From positions 1-64,000 of the forward strand of contig NZ_AOLG01000009.1 in NCBI RefSeq assembly GCF_000336815.1: a stretch of DNA of 64,000 nucleotides. The letters are read 5' to 3'. A model generated the notes under the pieces. It ran no database searches and had not been told where the DNA came from. It saw only the letters and a program-made list of their open reading frames with translations. Both the position numbers and the translations under genes were made by a program. Numbering within the stretch: the first letter of the stretch is position 1; each line of letters begins with the position of its first letter. This stretch comes from Haloferax prahovense DSM 18310 (lineage in GTDB: Archaea > Halobacteriota > Halobacteria > Halobacteriales > Haloferacaceae). This document shows positions 26,827-35,315 of the stretch, in pieces.

Positions 26827-27124
26827 ACCCAGAACGTTGCCTACCATATCAAAAAAGCGTTATCGTTTTCACTCATATGTTATCGACCGCCATACACATA
26901 CAACGGCAGCCCCGTCTGCCGATTTCGTGGGAAGTCGGTGTCTAAAATAGTGTTCGACAATTGTCGTTATTTTCGGTCCCCTTATACGGGGGCTCCCGAG
27001 AGCGCCGCGCGCGCCGTTCTGGCGACCCACGAAGTCATATGCGCCGGCGACGTAGTTCTCTCGAACTACGGTGGCACCACTACTCCTGGCAAGCCTTTTG
27101 CCGTCCCGTCGTGAAGGCGGGCGC

Positions 27125-28333
27125 ATGAATCCGGAGGACATCGAGTACGAGCCTGTCAGCGTCAAGGCCGTCCTCGCCGAGATGAAAGACACCGCGGAGT
27201 TACTCATCGACCTCTCGTACTCCGCCGTCCTCCACGGCAACGAGGACCTCGCGGCCGAGGTTCTCGACCTCGAAGAGCGGATGGACATCCTCCAACTACA
27301 GGCGCGCATGAGCCTGATGATGGCCGCCCGCAGCCCCGAAGACGCGGAGGAACTCGCTCCCGTCCTCGGCGTCGTCGGCGCGGCGGAGAAGATTTCGGAC
27401 GCCGCGGGCGACATCGCCAAGGTCGTCATCGAGGACATCGGCCTCCCGGACGCCATCCGCGCGGCGCTTCCGGAGGCGGTCGAGACGACGATTCGGTGCG
27501 AACTCACCGACGAGTCGCCGTACGCGGGTCGCACGCTCGGCGACATCAACATGGAGACCGAGACGGGCGTCCGCGTCGTCGCCATCCACCGCGCCGGCGA
27601 GTGGGTGACGAACCCCGACCACGAGACCGCGCTCCGCGCCGACGACGTGCTCCTCCTCCGCGGCCGCGACGACGGCCTTCAGACCGTCCACGAGGCCGCC
27701 ACGGGCCTCCGATACGACCCGCCGGACGTGCCGGAGTCGACCATCGAGGACCTCGAACGCGCCGTCGACTCCATCGTCCTGATGAAAGACATGAGCGAAC
27801 TCGCGGTCGACCTCGCCTACGGCGCGGTGCTGTTCGACAGCGAGGGCGTCGCCGAGGAGGTCGAGGAGCTCGAAGCCGAGGTGGACGCGCTCAAGTCCCG
27901 GTTCGAGGCGTGGACGCTCCGCGCGGCGAGCCGCGTCGAAGACCCCGTCTCGCTCCGCGGACTCGTCCAACTCGCGGGCGCGACCGAGATGATTTCCGAC
28001 GCCGCGCTCGAAATCGCCGAGGGCGTCCTCCGCGGCATCGACGCCCACCCGGTCGTCGCCGCCGCGGTCAAGGAGTCCGACGAGGTCATCATCCGCCTGC
28101 GGGTCGCCCCCCGGAGCGACCTCGCGGAGGCGACCCTCGGCGACCGGCGCGTCAAGACCGAGACGGGGATGCGCGTCATCGCGGTCCGCCGGGCCGGCGG
28201 CCGCGAGTGGGTCGTCTCGCCGGGGTCGGAAACGCGGCTCCACGGCGGCGACCTCATCATCGCGAAAGGGACCAGAGCCGGCGCGGAGCGACTGGGCGAA
28301 CTCGTCGGCGACGAGCGCGAGTTCGACGAGTAG
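27125..28333 (+). CDS. Duplicated PhoU-TrkA_C protein, probable K+ transport regulator
   Basis: A 402-aa cytosolic protein built of two tandem units. Each unit has a PhoU-like helical hairpin followed by a TrkA C-terminal (RCK_C) domain. Unit 1: helices about 12-110, then RCK_C about 118-195 (TETGVRVVAIHRAGEW). Unit 2: helices about 210-300 (MKDMSELAVDLAYGAVLFD), then RCK_C about 310-395 (TETGMRVIAVRRAGGREW). RCK_C domains bind ligands such as c-di-AMP and regulate K+ channels or antiporters. There is no channel gene beside it, so its target is elsewhere. ATG 27125 is the first that gives a protein-like sequence. Confidence 0.88.
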   Translation: MNPEDIEYEPVSVKAVLAEMKDTAELLIDLSYSAVLHGNEDLAAEVLDLEERMDILQLQARMSLMMAARSPEDAEELAPVLGVVGAAEKISDAAGDIAKVVIEDIGLPDAIRAALPEAVETTIRCELTDESPYAGRTLGDINMETETGVRVVAIHRAGEWVTNPDHETALRADDVLLLRGRDDGLQTVHEAATGLRYDPPDVPESTIEDLERAVDSIVLMKDMSELAVDLAYGAVLFDSEGVAEEVEELEAEVDALKSRFEAWTLRAASRVEDPVSLRGLVQLAGATEMISDAALEIAEGVLRGIDAHPVVAAAVKESDEVIIRLRVAPRSDLAEATLGDRRVKTETGMRVIAVRRAGGREWVVSPGSETRLHGGDLIIAKGTRAGAERLGELVGDEREFDE

Positions 28334-28371
28334 GCCGAGGACGAACTGTCGGAACCGACCGAACTGACGGC

Positions 28372-28689
28372 TCAGAGCGTTTTACTCAGTCGATACGCCG
28401 AGACGAGCGTGAGCACTGTCGCGACGAGCAGCGCCGTCGCGGAGGCGAGGACGAACGCGAGGATGAGGAACCAGCCCTCGGGGCCGAGTATCGGATACTC
28501 GCGGGTGCCGGCGAACGGGCCGAACAGTTCGAGGACCCGAAAGAGGTAGGCGACGACGGCCAACGCGAGGCCGACGGCCGCCCCGATAGCGGCGTTTCGT
28601 GGCACGTCCAGCGCCTGTACCAGTCCCCCCGTCGGCGGCCGTTCGGGAACGTCGTCTGTCACGGTCGCCGGTAGCGGCCGCGAGACCAT
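28372..28689 (-). CDS. Small haloarchaeal membrane protein
   Basis: A 105-aa protein with a polar N-terminus (about 30 residues) and two hydrophobic segments at about 33-55 and 73-97, separated by a polar loop (FAGTREYPILGPEGW). It is convergent with the PhoU-TrkA_C gene. I recognise only a conserved haloarchaeal membrane-protein pattern, with no known function. Confidence 0.72.
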   Translation of the reverse strand: MVSRPLPATVTDDVPERPPTGGLVQALDVPRNAAIGAAVGLALAVVAYLFRVLELFGPFAGTREYPILGPEGWFLILAFVLASATALLVATVLTLVSAYRLSKTL

Positions 28690-28759
28690 AGCGGCAACGC
28701 TTTCCTCGGGGGGTCAGCGGACCGAACCCCTAAAGGGAGGCGGGTCCGAGGTTGGCGAT

Positions 28760-29716
28760 ATGATTACCTTGGGAACGGCGAGTGCGGCCCCCGGGGAGAT
28801 GGACGTGGGCCGTCTCGAAGTCGGCGAGTCCCGCGACGGCGGGAGCGTCGGCCTACCCGTCGCCGTCATCAACGGCGCGTCGTCGGGCAAGACGCTCTAC
28901 ATGCAGGCGGCCTCGGACGGAGACGAACTCAACGGCGTCGGCGTCATCCAGCGGGTCGTCCCGCAGCTCGACCCCGCGGAGATTTCCGGCACGATTCTCG
29001 TCGTCGGCATCGTCAACTACCACGCCTTTCAGGTCGCACAGCACCGCAACCCGATAGACGACACGAAGATGAACCGGGCGTACCCCGGCGACGAGCGCGG
29101 CACCTCCTCGGAGCGCACCGCGGCCGCGACGTTCGCCGCCGCCCGCGACGCCGACCTCATCGTCGACCTCCACCAAGGCTCGACGAGCCAGATGATAGAC
29201 GAGGTCCGCGTCCGCTGCGGCCGTCACCACCGGATGCACGCCAAGTGCCTCCGACTCGCCAAGACGTTCGGCTGCGGCTACGTCCTCGACCAGAAGGGCC
29301 CCGACGGCCAGCTCGCCCGCGCCGGCCCGGACGCCGGCATCCCGACTATCGACCCCGAACTCGGCGGCTGTGTCGGCTGGGACGAAGAGAGCATCGAGAA
29401 GGGCGTCCGCGGCGTCTACAACGTCCTCCGCGGCTACGACTTCCTCGACGGCGACGTGGAGCTCGAAGCCCAGACCCGCGCCCGCGGCTTCGACCAGTAC
29501 GGTTCGCCGGTCGGCGGCCTCGTCCGGTTCAAGCGCGACCTCGGCGAGCGGGTCTCCGCCGGCGACGTGGTGTTCGAAGTGACGGACGTGTTCGGGAAGC
29601 TCAAAGCCCGCGTCACCGCCGACCACGACGGCATCTTCTGGCGGGCGCGCCGCCTCCCGCAGGTCGCCTCCGGCGAGTACGTCTGCTCGGTCGGCATCGA
29701 CCTCGACACGTACTGA
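28760..29716 (+). CDS. Succinylglutamate desuccinylase/aspartoacylase family deacylase
   Basis: A 318-aa zinc-dependent M14-type deacylase. The family pattern includes VINGASSGKTLYMQAASDGDE (about 37-57; the usual G-x-HG-E appears here as GASSGK-then-DGDE), NPIDDTKMNRAYPGD (about 96-110), the metal-histidine region IVDLHQGS (about 136-143), and a C-terminal beta-barrel domain (FKRDLGERVSAGDVVFEVTD). Substrate is unknown; enzymes of this family remove acyl groups from amino acids. The residue replacing the first zinc histidine is a point to check. An M14 name is widely used for this haloarchaeal group. Confidence 0.85.
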   Translation: MITLGTASAAPGEMDVGRLEVGESRDGGSVGLPVAVINGASSGKTLYMQAASDGDELNGVGVIQRVVPQLDPAEISGTILVVGIVNYHAFQVAQHRNPIDDTKMNRAYPGDERGTSSERTAAATFAAARDADLIVDLHQGSTSQMIDEVRVRCGRHHRMHAKCLRLAKTFGCGYVLDQKGPDGQLARAGPDAGIPTIDPELGGCVGWDEESIEKGVRGVYNVLRGYDFLDGDVELEAQTRARGFDQYGSPVGGLVRFKRDLGERVSAGDVVFEVTDVFGKLKARVTADHDGIFWRARRLPQVASGEYVCSVGIDLDTY

Positions 29717-29785
29717 CTGCTGGCTTACTTCACCCGAACCACCTCACACCCACCCTACACCCACCCCACACCCACCTCACTTCCC

Positions 29786-30889
29786 ATGACGACATCACAC
29801 GACCTCCCCGCTCGGCTCCGGCTCGCGTGCGACGCCTGCGGCGAGACGTACGACGCGTGGCGCTGGCGCTGCACCTGCGGCGAGCCGCTGGACTTCGCGT
29901 CCGACCCGACGCCGTCGGCGGCCGCCCCCGGCGACGCCGACCTCGACTACCGCGACGGGCTCTGGGCGTTCGACGAGTTCCTTCCGACCGAGCCGCACGC
30001 GACCCTCGGCGAGGGGATGACGCCCCTCGTCGACGCCGCCGAGTGGGAGGCCTCGTTCAAACTGGAGTACGTCTTTCCCTCCGGCTCGTTCAAGGACCGC
30101 GGCGCGACGACGATGCTCTCTCTCGCCGCCGAACTCGGCGTCGAGCGCGTCGTCGAGGACTCGTCGGGCAACGCGGGGGCCGCCGTCGCGACCTACGCCG
30201 CCCGCGCCGGCATCGACGCCGAAATCTACGTGCCCGCGTCGGTCAAGCCCTCGAAGGTCCGCGCCATCGAGCGCGCCGGCGCCAAACCGGTCCGCATCGA
30301 AGGCACTCGACAGGACGTGACCGACGCCTGCGTCGAGGCCGTCGAGGCCGACGACGCGTGGTACGCGAGCCACGCGTGGAACCCCGCCTTCTTCTCGGGG
30401 ACGGCCACCGTCGCCTACGAAATCGCCGCCCAGCGCGACTGGTCGGTTCCCGACGCGGTCGTCACGCCGCTCGGCCACGGGACGCTCTTCCTCGGCGCGT
30501 ACCGCGGCTTCCGTGCGCTCTACGAGGCGGGCTGGACCGACCGGATGCCCGAACTGTACGGCGCGCAGGCCGCCGGCTACTCGCCCATCGCCGACGCCCG
30601 CCACCACACGCCCGACGAGACGAACGACGTGGCCGACGGCATCCAGATTCTCGACCCCGTCCGCGAGGCCGAGATTCACGAGGCGCTCGACGACACCGGC
30701 GGTGACGCCATCGCGCTCTCGTCCGACGCGGTCGAAGACGAACTCGACAGGCTCCATCGCCACGGCTTCTACACGGAACCGACCTGCGCCGTCGCGCCTG
30801 CGGCGCTCCGCGAACTGCGGCTCTCGGGCGTCCTCGACCGCGACGCCGACGTGGTCGTACCGCTCACCGGAAGCGGACTCAAATCGTGA
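29786..30889 (+). CDS. Threonine synthase-like PLP-dependent enzyme
   Basis: A 367-aa fold-type II PLP enzyme. The N-terminus has four cysteines (C15, C18, C29, C31) resembling a zinc ribbon, a feature of archaeal threonine synthases. The PLP lysine is Lys103 in SGSFKDRG, SSGNAGAAVATYAARAG follows at about 129-145, and PLGHGTLFLG is the phosphate-binding loop region (about 229-238). Threonine synthase makes threonine from O-phosphohomoserine; the loop here lacks the usual poly-Gly, so a related activity is possible. Confidence 0.85.
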   Translation: MTTSHDLPARLRLACDACGETYDAWRWRCTCGEPLDFASDPTPSAAAPGDADLDYRDGLWAFDEFLPTEPHATLGEGMTPLVDAAEWEASFKLEYVFPSGSFKDRGATTMLSLAAELGVERVVEDSSGNAGAAVATYAARAGIDAEIYVPASVKPSKVRAIERAGAKPVRIEGTRQDVTDACVEAVEADDAWYASHAWNPAFFSGTATVAYEIAAQRDWSVPDAVVTPLGHGTLFLGAYRGFRALYEAGWTDRMPELYGAQAAGYSPIADARHHTPDETNDVADGIQILDPVREAEIHEALDDTGGDAIALSSDAVEDELDRLHRHGFYTEPTCAVAPAALRELRLSGVLDRDADVVVPLTGSGLKS

Positions 30890-30921
30890 ATCCGCTCAGA
30901 ACACAGCTAACGTAGCGTCGC

Positions 30922-32214
30922 TCACGACCGAAGCCAGTCGAACAGCGACCACCCGCGCCCCGCTTTTTCGTCTCTCTCTCCGTCCCCGCCGCCGCGTCTC
31001 CGGGCTTCGAGGTCGCGTCGTCGCTCGCGCTCCGCGTCGAGCTCGTCGCGGAGTCGCTGGTTCTCGTCGACAGCCTCGTCGAGCCGCGCCCGGAGCTCGC
31101 TGAAGCGGTCGAACGCTTCGCGCTCGCCGACCGGCGACGCGGTGGTCGGCGGCAATCCCCGCGGTTCACTCCCCGGGTCGTCGGACTGTCCGTCGAGCGC
31201 GCTGTCGGACCGGCTGTCACCCCGTCGGTCCTCGTCCGTGGGCGTCGCCGCGGGCCGAACCGCGCTCGACCAGCCGGACGGGTCGTAGAACTCGCTCGTC
31301 TCTCGAATCGCGCGGTGGACCGTCTTCGCGCCGTAGGTCGACCCGTCCGCGTGCGCCACCTCGTCCCACTTCGGCCGAAAGAGCCCGCAGTCCCGAAACA
31401 GGCGGCACATCTGGCGCGCGTCGCCGGCCGTCCAGAACGCGAGAATCGAACACAGCGCCGCGTCAGCCTCGTCGCGGTCGTCGTAGCCGCTCGTGTCTCC
31501 CCGCCACAGATGGGTGAACTTCACGCCGTTCACGGCGGTCGAAGCGCGGTCGATAACCTCGTCGTCCGCGAGGTCGTTGCTCGGGCCGCTCACCTCGTCG
31601 AGACGTGCGTCGACGGGCGTTTCGGGCGAATCCGGAGCGACCGACTCGACCGCCGGGGTCGGCGAGGGTTCCGGGTCGGCTTCGAAGTACGCGCCGTGAA
31701 TCGCCGCGAGCACGTCGCTCCGCTCGGCAATCGCCGCGGACGTGCCCTCGAGACGGTCGCCGGTCACGGGGAAAAAGCCCGCACCGTCCGAGAGTTCGAG
31801 GTTCCCGGTTCGGCCGCCCCCCGACGGAAGCGTCCCGCGGACGAGGACGCGATACCCCGTCCCCGAGGGCGTTACCTCCGTGCGGGAGTCGAGGCGGTCG
31901 ACGAGTTCCCACGCCCAGCGCTCGGTCGCGCCGGTCTCGCTGTCGCGGCACTCGCCGATGTCGACGACGACGAACGGGTCGTCGTCGGTGAAAACGTACC
32001 CGACCCCGTCGGTGGGGCCGTCCCGCGCGGACGCGAGCGCTTCGTCGAACGTCGTCCACGTCGACGGGTCGGTCACCGACGCGGGCCCGCCGGTCGCGTC
32101 CTTCAGAACCGTCGTTTCCGCTCCACTGCGCGTCTGTGTTCGCCACCCGACCCAGTTGGCCCGTTCGAGGAGGTCGTCCGGGAGCTGTTCCCGCGTCGGG
32201 AGTGGTGGCGTCAT
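30922..32214 (-). CDS. NrS-1 polymerase/AEP primase-like protein without helicase
   Basis: A 430-aa protein. Residues 1-160 resemble the archaeo-eukaryotic primase/bifunctional prim-pol fold of phage and plasmid replication proteins: WTTFDEALASARDG, VGYVFTDDDPFVVVDI, EVTPSGTGYRVLVRG and FFPVTGDRL. The usual acidic hDhD motif is VDIGE here, so one catalytic aspartate seems replaced. Residues about 235-320 (ADAALCSILAFWTAGDARQM, then FRPKWDE and TYGAKTVHRAI) match the helical-bundle domain of NrS-1-type polymerase. A charged coiled-coil tail follows (about 365-415). No helicase domain or other viral gene is nearby. Confidence 0.8.
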   Translation of the reverse strand: MTPPLPTREQLPDDLLERANWVGWRTQTRSGAETTVLKDATGGPASVTDPSTWTTFDEALASARDGPTDGVGYVFTDDDPFVVVDIGECRDSETGATERWAWELVDRLDSRTEVTPSGTGYRVLVRGTLPSGGGRTGNLELSDGAGFFPVTGDRLEGTSAAIAERSDVLAAIHGAYFEADPEPSPTPAVESVAPDSPETPVDARLDEVSGPSNDLADDEVIDRASTAVNGVKFTHLWRGDTSGYDDRDEADAALCSILAFWTAGDARQMCRLFRDCGLFRPKWDEVAHADGSTYGAKTVHRAIRETSEFYDPSGWSSAVRPAATPTDEDRRGDSRSDSALDGQSDDPGSEPRGLPPTTASPVGEREAFDRFSELRARLDEAVDENQRLRDELDAERERRRDLEARRRGGGDGERDEKAGRGWSLFDWLRS

Positions 32215-32357
32215 CGCTACTCCTGGTCTCGGGAGGGGCGAGAAAGGTGTTTCCCGCGGGATATCTGTTTTGATAATTAGGTCTGGCTGCGAGGCGTCCG
32301 CTTGCGTGGTTCACACATCGAAACACGGGGCGACACTCGCGGCCCACTCGAAAATGA

Positions 32358-32633
32358 TTATTGCGCGCGGGGCTTGCCCGCGGATTCGGTCTCGGTCGTC
32401 TTCGCGCCCTCGTAGGTGTTGAAGCCCAGCAGGTCGTTCAGCGGGCACTTCTGGGTGACCGCCGTGGTCGCGAGGACAGCCCCGACGAGGAGCGCCGCAA
32501 CCGCGACGACGAGTCCGAGGGTTCCGGCCGCGATGGTCAGGAAGCCCGCGAGGCTCCCCGCCCCGACGACGATGAGCACCGGTCCGAGGACGGCGCGCGC
32601 GATACGGTCGTAGCCGCCGACGTTCTTTTCCAT
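32358..32633 (-). CDS. DUF2892 family membrane protein (YgaP-like)
   Basis: A 91-aa membrane protein. MEKNVGGYDRIARAVLG at the N-terminus and TQKCPLNDLLGFNTYEG after two helices (about residues 18-38 and 42-64) are the DUF2892/YgaP transmembrane-domain pattern. In other bacteria this domain is often fused to rhodanese domains; here it is alone. The single cysteine in QKCPLN is conserved in the family. The function is unknown, with links to sulfur metabolism inferred only from relatives. Confidence 0.86.
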   Translation of the reverse strand: MEKNVGGYDRIARAVLGPVLIVVGAGSLAGFLTIAAGTLGLVVAVAALLVGAVLATTAVTQKCPLNDLLGFNTYEGAKTTETESAGKPRAQ

Positions 32634-32756
32634 GGTTAATTCACCGGCTCTAACTACGCGCTCCGTAGCTAAATCGTAGGTTGGTGATTCCCGCGTCCGG
32701 AGAAGCGTGACTGTCGCGCCGGCCGACGCGTCGGAGCGTCCCGCTTTCGCCTCACT

Positions 32757-33491
32757 CTACCCGCGACCGCCCCAGTCTATCCAGTCTTGTTCCCAGCCGT
32801 GGCCGGCGTGCCAGCCCCGGCCCTCGTACTCGGGGTCCTCGCGTCGCGTCCGGTTTCTGACGATGCTCCCCGTCTGCTCGCCGTCCACGAGCAGCGGTTT
32901 GAACGACAGCGGGCCGAACGATTCGGCCACCTCGCCGTCCTCGACGGCGACGAGCGTCTGCTCGCCGACGCCTTTCGGCATGACGAGTCGGCCGTCGTCG
33001 GCGAGTTGCGCGAGGAGTCGCGCGGGCGGGCGGACCGCCGAGGCCTCGACGAGGATGCGGTCGAAGGGCGCGTAGTCGGCCAGCCCCTCCGCGCCGTCGC
33101 GGCAGTCCACGAGGACGCCGCCGTAGCCGGCGCGCTGGAGATTCTCGCGCGCCTCGTAGACGAGCGAGCGCGTGATGTCGACCGCGTGGACGTGAGCGTC
33201 GCCGACGATTTCGGCGAGGACCGCGGCGGTGTAGCCGACGCCCGCGCCGACGACGAGCACCTCGTCGTCCGGCTGGGGGTCGAGCGCGGAGAGGAGGCGC
33301 GCGACCGTCGTCGGCGCGAGGATGGTCGTGTTCGTGTCGCGGTGCTCGGTCGGGCGGTTCTGATACGGCGAGTCGGTGACGAACTCGTGTCGCGGGACGC
33401 TGCGCATGGCGATGGAGACGGCCTCCGGGAGCGACTCCAGCGAGTGCTCCAGGCCGTCGACCATGTCGTCGCGCAGCACCGAGTTGTCCAT
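32757..33491 (-). CDS. Protein-L-isoaspartate O-methyltransferase family protein
   Basis: A 244-aa SAM-dependent enzyme that repairs isoaspartyl residues in damaged proteins. Motif I is VLVVGAGVGYTAAVLAEI (about residues 78-95), the family region VPRHEFV lies at about 32-38, and RILVEASAV corresponds to motif II. The conserved active-site region is RPTEHRDTNTTILAPTTVARLL; a threonine-rich segment replaces the usual SQP, so substrate should be checked. It is 244 aa, longer than bacterial Pcm at about 210, with a C-terminal WHAGHGWEQDWIDW tail. It shares strand with the next methyltransferase gene, 21 bp away. Confidence 0.86.
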   Translation of the reverse strand: MDNSVLRDDMVDGLEHSLESLPEAVSIAMRSVPRHEFVTDSPYQNRPTEHRDTNTTILAPTTVARLLSALDPQPDDEVLVVGAGVGYTAAVLAEIVGDAHVHAVDITRSLVYEARENLQRAGYGGVLVDCRDGAEGLADYAPFDRILVEASAVRPPARLLAQLADDGRLVMPKGVGEQTLVAVEDGEVAESFGPLSFKPLLVDGEQTGSIVRNRTRREDPEYEGRGWHAGHGWEQDWIDWGGRG

Positions 33492-33512
33492 AGCCGAACT
33501 CGGAGGTCGGTC

Positions 33513-34451
33513 CTAATCAACCGCACGCTCGCCGACGACCGCCTGCATGTCGGTCCCCGGCACGTCTCGGACCGTACAGCCGCCGAATCCGGCCGATTCG
33601 ACCCACGAGCGAACCGTCGGCTCGTCGTGGAGGTCGCCGCGACCGGTGGCGAGCGCGTCCACCGCCCGCCCCGCGGTCGCCTCGGTCGGACAGCGCCCGT
33701 GGAGACTATCGACGAACACCGCCGCACCGCCGGGTTCGAGGGCGTCGTGCGCGCCAGCGACGAGCGCTCGTGCGCCGTCCGGGTCGCGCCCGGCGAAGGC
33801 GTCGCCGGCGAAGACGAGGCCGAATCCCGACGCCGGCGGGTCGGTCGGGTCGCCCGCGACGAGGTCCACGCCGGCGCGCGAGAGGAGCGGTCGGACGACC
33901 TCAACGGTGTCCGCGTCGTCGACGAGCGTCACGTCGCGGCCGCGGGCGACGAACTCGCGGGCGAAGACGCCCGACGCGCCGCCGAGGTCGAGGACGCGCG
34001 TCGCGTCGGGGGCCTCGCGGACCGCGGCGGTCACGCAGGCGCGGACGACCGACTCCTCGGCGGCGTCGTGCGCGCCGAGCCGGTTCCGAAGCCAGTCGTC
34101 CGGGAACGCGGGCGACTCCCCGCACGCCATCGTCTCCGGGAGGTCGGCGGAGAGCGAAAAGCGGTCGAGCGCGTGCGGGAGGCGACCGATGGAGCGAACG
34201 TCGCGCTTGGCGAGGAAGCCGAGCGCGCGGTTGGTTATCTCGTACTCGTCGCCGACGCGTTTGATGAAGCCCATCGCGGCCAGCGCCTCGACGGTGATGC
34301 GGGCGGCTCGGGGGTCGATACCGGCGGTCTCGGCCACGGCCTCGGCGGTGCCGGCGCTCGTCGTGAGCGCGTCGATGACCCCGCTCTCGCGGGCGGCCCA
34401 TAGGAGCGCGAGCGATTCGACCGACGACTGCGACCGGTCGCGGGTAGGCAT
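33513..34451 (-). CDS. Class I SAM methyltransferase with N-terminal winged helix
   Basis: A 312-aa O-methyltransferase of the acetylserotonin/hydroxyindole type. Residues about 10-80 form a dimerisation winged helix (GTAEAVAETAGIDPRAARITVEALAAMGF). The SAM motif is VLDLGGASGVFAREFVARG (about residues 152-170), followed by VTLVDDADTV and a C-terminal AVFVDSLHGR. The methyl acceptor is unknown. It lies 21 bp upstream of the isoaspartyl methyltransferase gene on the same strand, so probably an operon. Confidence 0.82.
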   Translation of the reverse strand: MPTRDRSQSSVESLALLWAARESGVIDALTTSAGTAEAVAETAGIDPRAARITVEALAAMGFIKRVGDEYEITNRALGFLAKRDVRSIGRLPHALDRFSLSADLPETMACGESPAFPDDWLRNRLGAHDAAEESVVRACVTAAVREAPDATRVLDLGGASGVFAREFVARGRDVTLVDDADTVEVVRPLLSRAGVDLVAGDPTDPPASGFGLVFAGDAFAGRDPDGARALVAGAHDALEPGGAAVFVDSLHGRCPTEATAGRAVDALATGRGDLHDEPTVRSWVESAGFGGCTVRDVPGTDMQAVVGERAVD

Positions 34452-34538
34452 GGTCGCACCGACGGGTCGGGAGACAAAAGGTCGTGTGTTGGGCGGGCGG
34501 AACGGCTCGTCGGCGGGTCGGAGTGACTCGGTTCCGTC

Positions 34539-35195
34539 TTACCAGACCGACCACGCGGTCGAGGTCTGGTCGCGGGCGTAGACGCGTTTCGCGTCCTTCG
34601 CGTACACCATGTCGCCGGGGTGGTCGAGCTTGCCGTGGCGGTACTCCGGGGCGTCCGAGCGGACGACGAGGCCTTCGATTTCGACCTCCTCGTCGCCGAA
34701 CGCCTCCGTCTCGCCGACGACGAACTCGTAGTCGCCGGGGACGTTGACGGTGACGCTGCGGGTGTCCTCGCGCTTGCCGTCCTTCGGGTGGATGGTGACG
34801 TTGACCGCGACGTTGTCGACGACGCGGGTCCAGACGGTCTTCACGTCCGCGACTTCGGCCTCGTCGGCACGCTGTTCGGGGCCGACTTCGATGCCCGTGA
34901 TGCGCACGAGCTGAATCGCCTCGGGCGTGTCGACGATGAACTCGTCGCCGACCTCGATGGTCGTGCCGACCGGCACGGGCACTTCGGTCGAGACGGAGTC
35001 GCCGTCCTGCGAGACCACGACGTTCATCTCGGTTTCGTCGGGAATCTCGACTTTCTCCTTGTGGACGTGGCTGCATTCGGTACACCGGACGGTCGAGTGA
35101 CCGCCGGGCTTCAGCACCTCGTGAACGGTGGGTTCGTCGGGCGAACACGTCGGACAGGAGAGGGGGACGCGCTCGCCGGCGTCGGGTAGGCTCAT
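34539..35195 (-). CDS. HVO_0476 family zinc-finger protein
   Basis: A 218-aa protein named after its Haloferax volcanii member. The N-terminus holds a zinc finger of the C-x2-C...C-x2-C type (SCPTCSPDE, then RCTECSHVHKEKVEIP). The rest is acidic and beta-rich, with repeated GDEFIVDTPEAIQLVRITGIEVG and a conserved KTVWTRVVDNVAVNVT centre. The C-terminus VYARDQTSTAWSVW is typical. The function is unknown, and a nucleic-acid role is a guess from the zinc finger. Confidence 0.9.
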   Translation of the reverse strand: MSLPDAGERVPLSCPTCSPDEPTVHEVLKPGGHSTVRCTECSHVHKEKVEIPDETEMNVVVSQDGDSVSTEVPVPVGTTIEVGDEFIVDTPEAIQLVRITGIEVGPEQRADEAEVADVKTVWTRVVDNVAVNVTIHPKDGKREDTRSVTVNVPGDYEFVVGETEAFGDEEVEIEGLVVRSDAPEYRHGKLDHPGDMVYAKDAKRVYARDQTSTAWSVW

Positions 35196-35315
35196 ACGGG
35201 TCGCTAGCCCATCAGGCCGTAAAAAGCCGCCTTTCTCCGTTTCGGCGTGAGAGTCGGTGGCAGGACGCCCGTTCGGCGAACCGAACGGCCGGCCGCGGTC
35301 GCGGCGCGAACCCGC

